A DNA stretch of 36,421 bases from Bordetella parapertussis (GTDB taxonomy: Bacteria > Pseudomonadota > Gammaproteobacteria > Burkholderiales > Burkholderiaceae_B). Within the stretch, counting starts at the first letter, position 1, and every line of letters starts with the position of its first letter. Positions 34,439 through 36,421 of the stretch are shown one piece after another. A program made the translations under genes and the position numbers. The stretch covers positions 1 to 36,421 of the forward strand of contig CAMDNZ010000032.1 in NCBI GenBank assembly GCA_945903445.1, given 5' to 3'. The notes under the pieces were generated by a model that saw nothing but the letters and a program-made list of their open reading frames with translations, ran no database searches and had not been told where the DNA came from.

Positions 34439-35908
34439 TTATCCTGGCCGCGGTAATTTCATCGCCTCGACCCTAAGGCTGGCCTGCTCGCTAAAGGGCA
34501 GCCCCCACCGCCTGAAATACTCTCTGAGGTCGTGCCCTGCCGCGCGGCTGTATACAAGAACGGTATCGTCCTGCCATTGGCGAAGTCGCGGAGGTCGCAG
34601 AGGTTGTTCGGACGACTCGTGAGCCATGCGCAAGGTATCCTGACTGATTTTGGCAAAAAACTCAGGCCCATAACTGGAACGCAAGAAAACGAAGAATCCC
34701 ATGCGCTCCGCCTTGGCAATGTCACGGTATTGAGCATGGTGCACGTTCGAATTTAAGAAGTCTGCGACTGCATTGTCGTTTCGGACGCCATAAGCGCTCA
34801 GTGCGGGGTTGCACGTCTCCAACGACACCTCACCCAAAAACGCCCGACATACTTCAATGGCGTATACCGCCTCCGAGGCTTCTTGCCCAAACAAACTCAT
34901 ATCGTTTAGCACCACATGGGCTTCGTGCGCCATGCTTGTCCAAAGACTCCACTGAGAGGCAGGCTCATCGAACGCCTGGAGATTTTCGAATTGCAATCCT
35001 TGGGATGGCATAAAGATCGCCTCTGAGCTGTCCATACCGTCGAAGCGCTCGTACACGGCGGCGGTACGCAGCATGTAAGCCAAGCTTGAAAGTTTTTTTT
35101 CCGTGGGGTCGGATGCCCAATGTATGCGTTTCGTGGCTAGCATTTGTCCATTGAAAAACAGCTCAAAGTCGACGCGCTGTCTGAATCGCTGTGTCCACCA
35201 ATCTGTGGCGTCTGATTGCCCTAAAATGAACAAGGGGTGCTCCAAACCGCCTGAAACCGATACTTTGACGAACTCACCATAGCGCTGAGCGTCCGGATGG
35301 CTGCAACCGAGCATCAAAACACCTGACTCTGAAAAGCGGTAGGTGGTTTCTGCGTCCGCAACTAATGGCACCCGGTTTGCCTCTCGCAGGCGGTTGTGAA
35401 ATGACACCCCGGTCGAGGCATAACACTGAACGCCGGCAGGCATGGACCCCGTGTTGATCGCGGCCACATCACCACGCTCACCATAGGTTCGGGTGGGATA
35501 TAGGACGCTTCGAGGCGGTTTACCGCCACGAACCTGGAGAGAGCGGGCAGCCTCCTCAGCAAGCGCGATGGGCAGATTGAACGTCTCGCCCTGGTCTATC
35601 GGGTAGACCGTCATGGCTCGCTTGAGCCAATACAGCGGATATCGGCCATCCCTCGATTGCGCGATGGCGAGCTCTGGGTTGGCCTCTAGCGCCTCGAGCG
35701 GCGATGCGATGCGAGCCAGTGCATCGACGAAAGCCTCTCGATGCGCGTGCGCCTCCCACCAACGTTGACTGACTGGCTCGGCGCCGACCTCAGTCGCATC
35801 ATCGAAATACGGCTCGGGCGACGGCATCGCGAGGGCTTGAGCCGTCAGGGTACTCAGGGTGGCGGCTAAGACAAGTCCGTAGCGTGTCATTCGGGTAAAC
35901 GATTGCAT
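34439..35908 (-). CDS. Secreted M60-like (enhancin/ImpA-type) protein with altered zinc motif
   Basis: The 489-residue precursor has a signal peptide (MTRYGLVLAATLSTLTAQALA, cleaved near residue 27). Sequence reminiscent of M60 metallopeptidases includes GGLEHPLFILGQSDATDWW, the tryptophan-rich ASQWSLWTSMAHE before the expected zinc site, and a C-terminal DLREYFRRWGLPFS. Where M60 enzymes have HExxH this protein reads HEAHV (328-332), so the second histidine is one residue early. It may be catalytically dead or a divergent zinc binder. GGGAG lies six bases before ATG 35908 (35915-35919). Family assignment is from remembered patterns, hence moderate confidence; signal and secretion are clearer. 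Confidence 0.6.
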   Translation of the reverse strand: MQSFTRMTRYGLVLAATLSTLTAQALAMPSPEPYFDDATEVGAEPVSQRWWEAHAHREAFVDALARIASPLEALEANPELAIAQSRDGRYPLYWLKRAMTVYPIDQGETFNLPIALAEEAARSLQVRGGKPPRSVLYPTRTYGERGDVAAINTGSMPAGVQCYASTGVSFHNRLREANRVPLVADAETTYRFSESGVLMLGCSHPDAQRYGEFVKVSVSGGLEHPLFILGQSDATDWWTQRFRQRVDFELFFNGQMLATKRIHWASDPTEKKLSSLAYMLRTAAVYERFDGMDSSEAIFMPSQGLQFENLQAFDEPASQWSLWTSMAHEAHVVLNDMSLFGQEASEAVYAIEVCRAFLGEVSLETCNPALSAYGVRNDNAVADFLNSNVHHAQYRDIAKAERMGFFVFLRSSYGPEFFAKISQDTLRMAHESSEQPLRPPRLRQWQDDTVLVYSRAAGHDLREYFRRWGLPFSEQASLRVEAMKLPRPG

Positions 35909-36335
35909 TTTCAACTCCCAATCTCGCTTTGCGCAGCACATCACTTGGGAAGAAAACGGCGGACATCAAAAGTTGAATGACGTTGTCTTCGACCCGACAA
36001 CTCAAATTACGCCTGGCAATGCGTACGAGGTGGGCGGCTGCCTCTAAATTACATAAGGCTCGCCCTACCGATGGTCGGGTCAAATACGGCTGCCGACGTC
36101 ACATTCCAAAAAATTGGGCCGCTGACGTGCGGCGATGGGCGTTTGGTAACTGGGCAAGCCTTGACGTTCGAAAGAGGTATTGCGAGGTATAGCTTTTGCC
36201 TTCTGCTCCATACAAACGTCGAGACTCAAAAATGAAATCGTTTGCCCGCATAACGCTTCATGGGTTCGCCTTAGCTGTCCTAGCCACGATTTAATCTGAC
36301 AGTACAACTCTATTAAGCGCCTAAAGAAGGAGACG
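35909..36335. other. Non-coding region upstream of the M60-like gene
   Basis: No frame in these 427 bases, on either strand, resembles a protein I recognise, and short open frames of about 70 codons lack ribosome sites. The left edge holds the GGGAG site and presumably the promoter of the M60-like gene. I see no insertion-sequence ends, RNA gene or strong hairpin. Confidence 0.5.
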
Positions 36336-36421
36336 GTGTCGGCATTGTCCGATTCAACTGTTTATCGAGAGCGAGTTGTTTTGACTCCTGGAAGGTATGC
36401 CATGGTGTTTTACCAAAGCAG
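36336..36421 (+). CDS. Possible 5' end of a gene running off the window
   Basis: From GTG 36336 a frame stays open to the last base and reads MSALSDSTVYRERVVLTPGR then YAMVFYQS. AAGGAG (36327-36332) lies three bases before the GTG, rather close. An in-frame ATG at 36402 also exists, with GGAAGG at 36390-36395 upstream. Too little is present to name a family. Confidence 0.35.
   Translation, partial: MSALSDSTVYRERVVLTPGRYAMVFYQS

Noticed and set aside
35977..36307. Small open frames of 71-75 codons on both strands
   Set aside because: They have no ribosome sites or recognisable motifs and overlap each other in opposite directions.

Overview
The window is a roughly 60% GC, tightly packed chromosomal segment of a betaproteobacterium. 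The order hisA-hisF-hisI-hisE-tatA-tatB-tatC, an S1C periplasmic protease, a NIF3 protein, mscL, petA-petB-petC and sspA-sspB is the arrangement I know from Burkholderiales. The DUF2868/DUF3482 pair and the other neighbours suggest an Alcaligenaceae relative (Bordetella/Achromobacter-like). This placement comes from gene order and protein similarity recalled from knowledge, not from a search.

Layout. 1-2036: end of the histidine operon (partial hisA, then hisF, hisI, hisE, joined by ATGA overlaps). 2102-3573: tatABC. 3624-6663: a small HTH regulator, a membrane-anchored DegQ/MucD-type protease, NIF3 and mscL. 6810-11074: the three cytochrome bc1 subunits, then stringent-starvation proteins SspA and SspB. 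11128-11203: tRNA-Thr(TGT). 11339-13120: an SDR protein without the usual YxxxK, a decayed AraC-type regulator, and yajQ. 13183-17731: a four-gene minus-strand operon (solute-binding protein, permease, ATPase, FAD oxidase) divergent from an IclR regulator, with palindromes and four TTGCATA repeats between them. 17792-21603: a spermidine-synthase-like protein with an apparent signal peptide, then a DUF2868 membrane protein translationally coupled to a DUF3482 GTPase.

21753-27652 is the accessory part. It holds two ExoU-like patatin phospholipases and two about 305-residue proteins with a CesT/type III chaperone-like C-terminal half, all on the minus strand in the order chaperone-patatin-patatin-chaperone. 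Between the patatins lies a degraded fragment of a second spermidine-synthase-like gene. No secretion apparatus genes are in the window, so the route of export is inferred. 27849-34323 returns to core genes: DUF945 protein, RhlE-type helicase, LysE/RhtB exporter, RF3 (prfC) and a small four-cysteine protein. 34439-35908 is a secreted M60-like protein whose zinc motif looks altered. The last 500 bases are mostly non-coding, with a possible gene start at the right edge.

Functional picture: most of the window is housekeeping (histidine synthesis, Tat export, bc1 respiration, envelope quality control, translation release). The most interesting material is the effector/chaperone island and the membrane GTPase pair.
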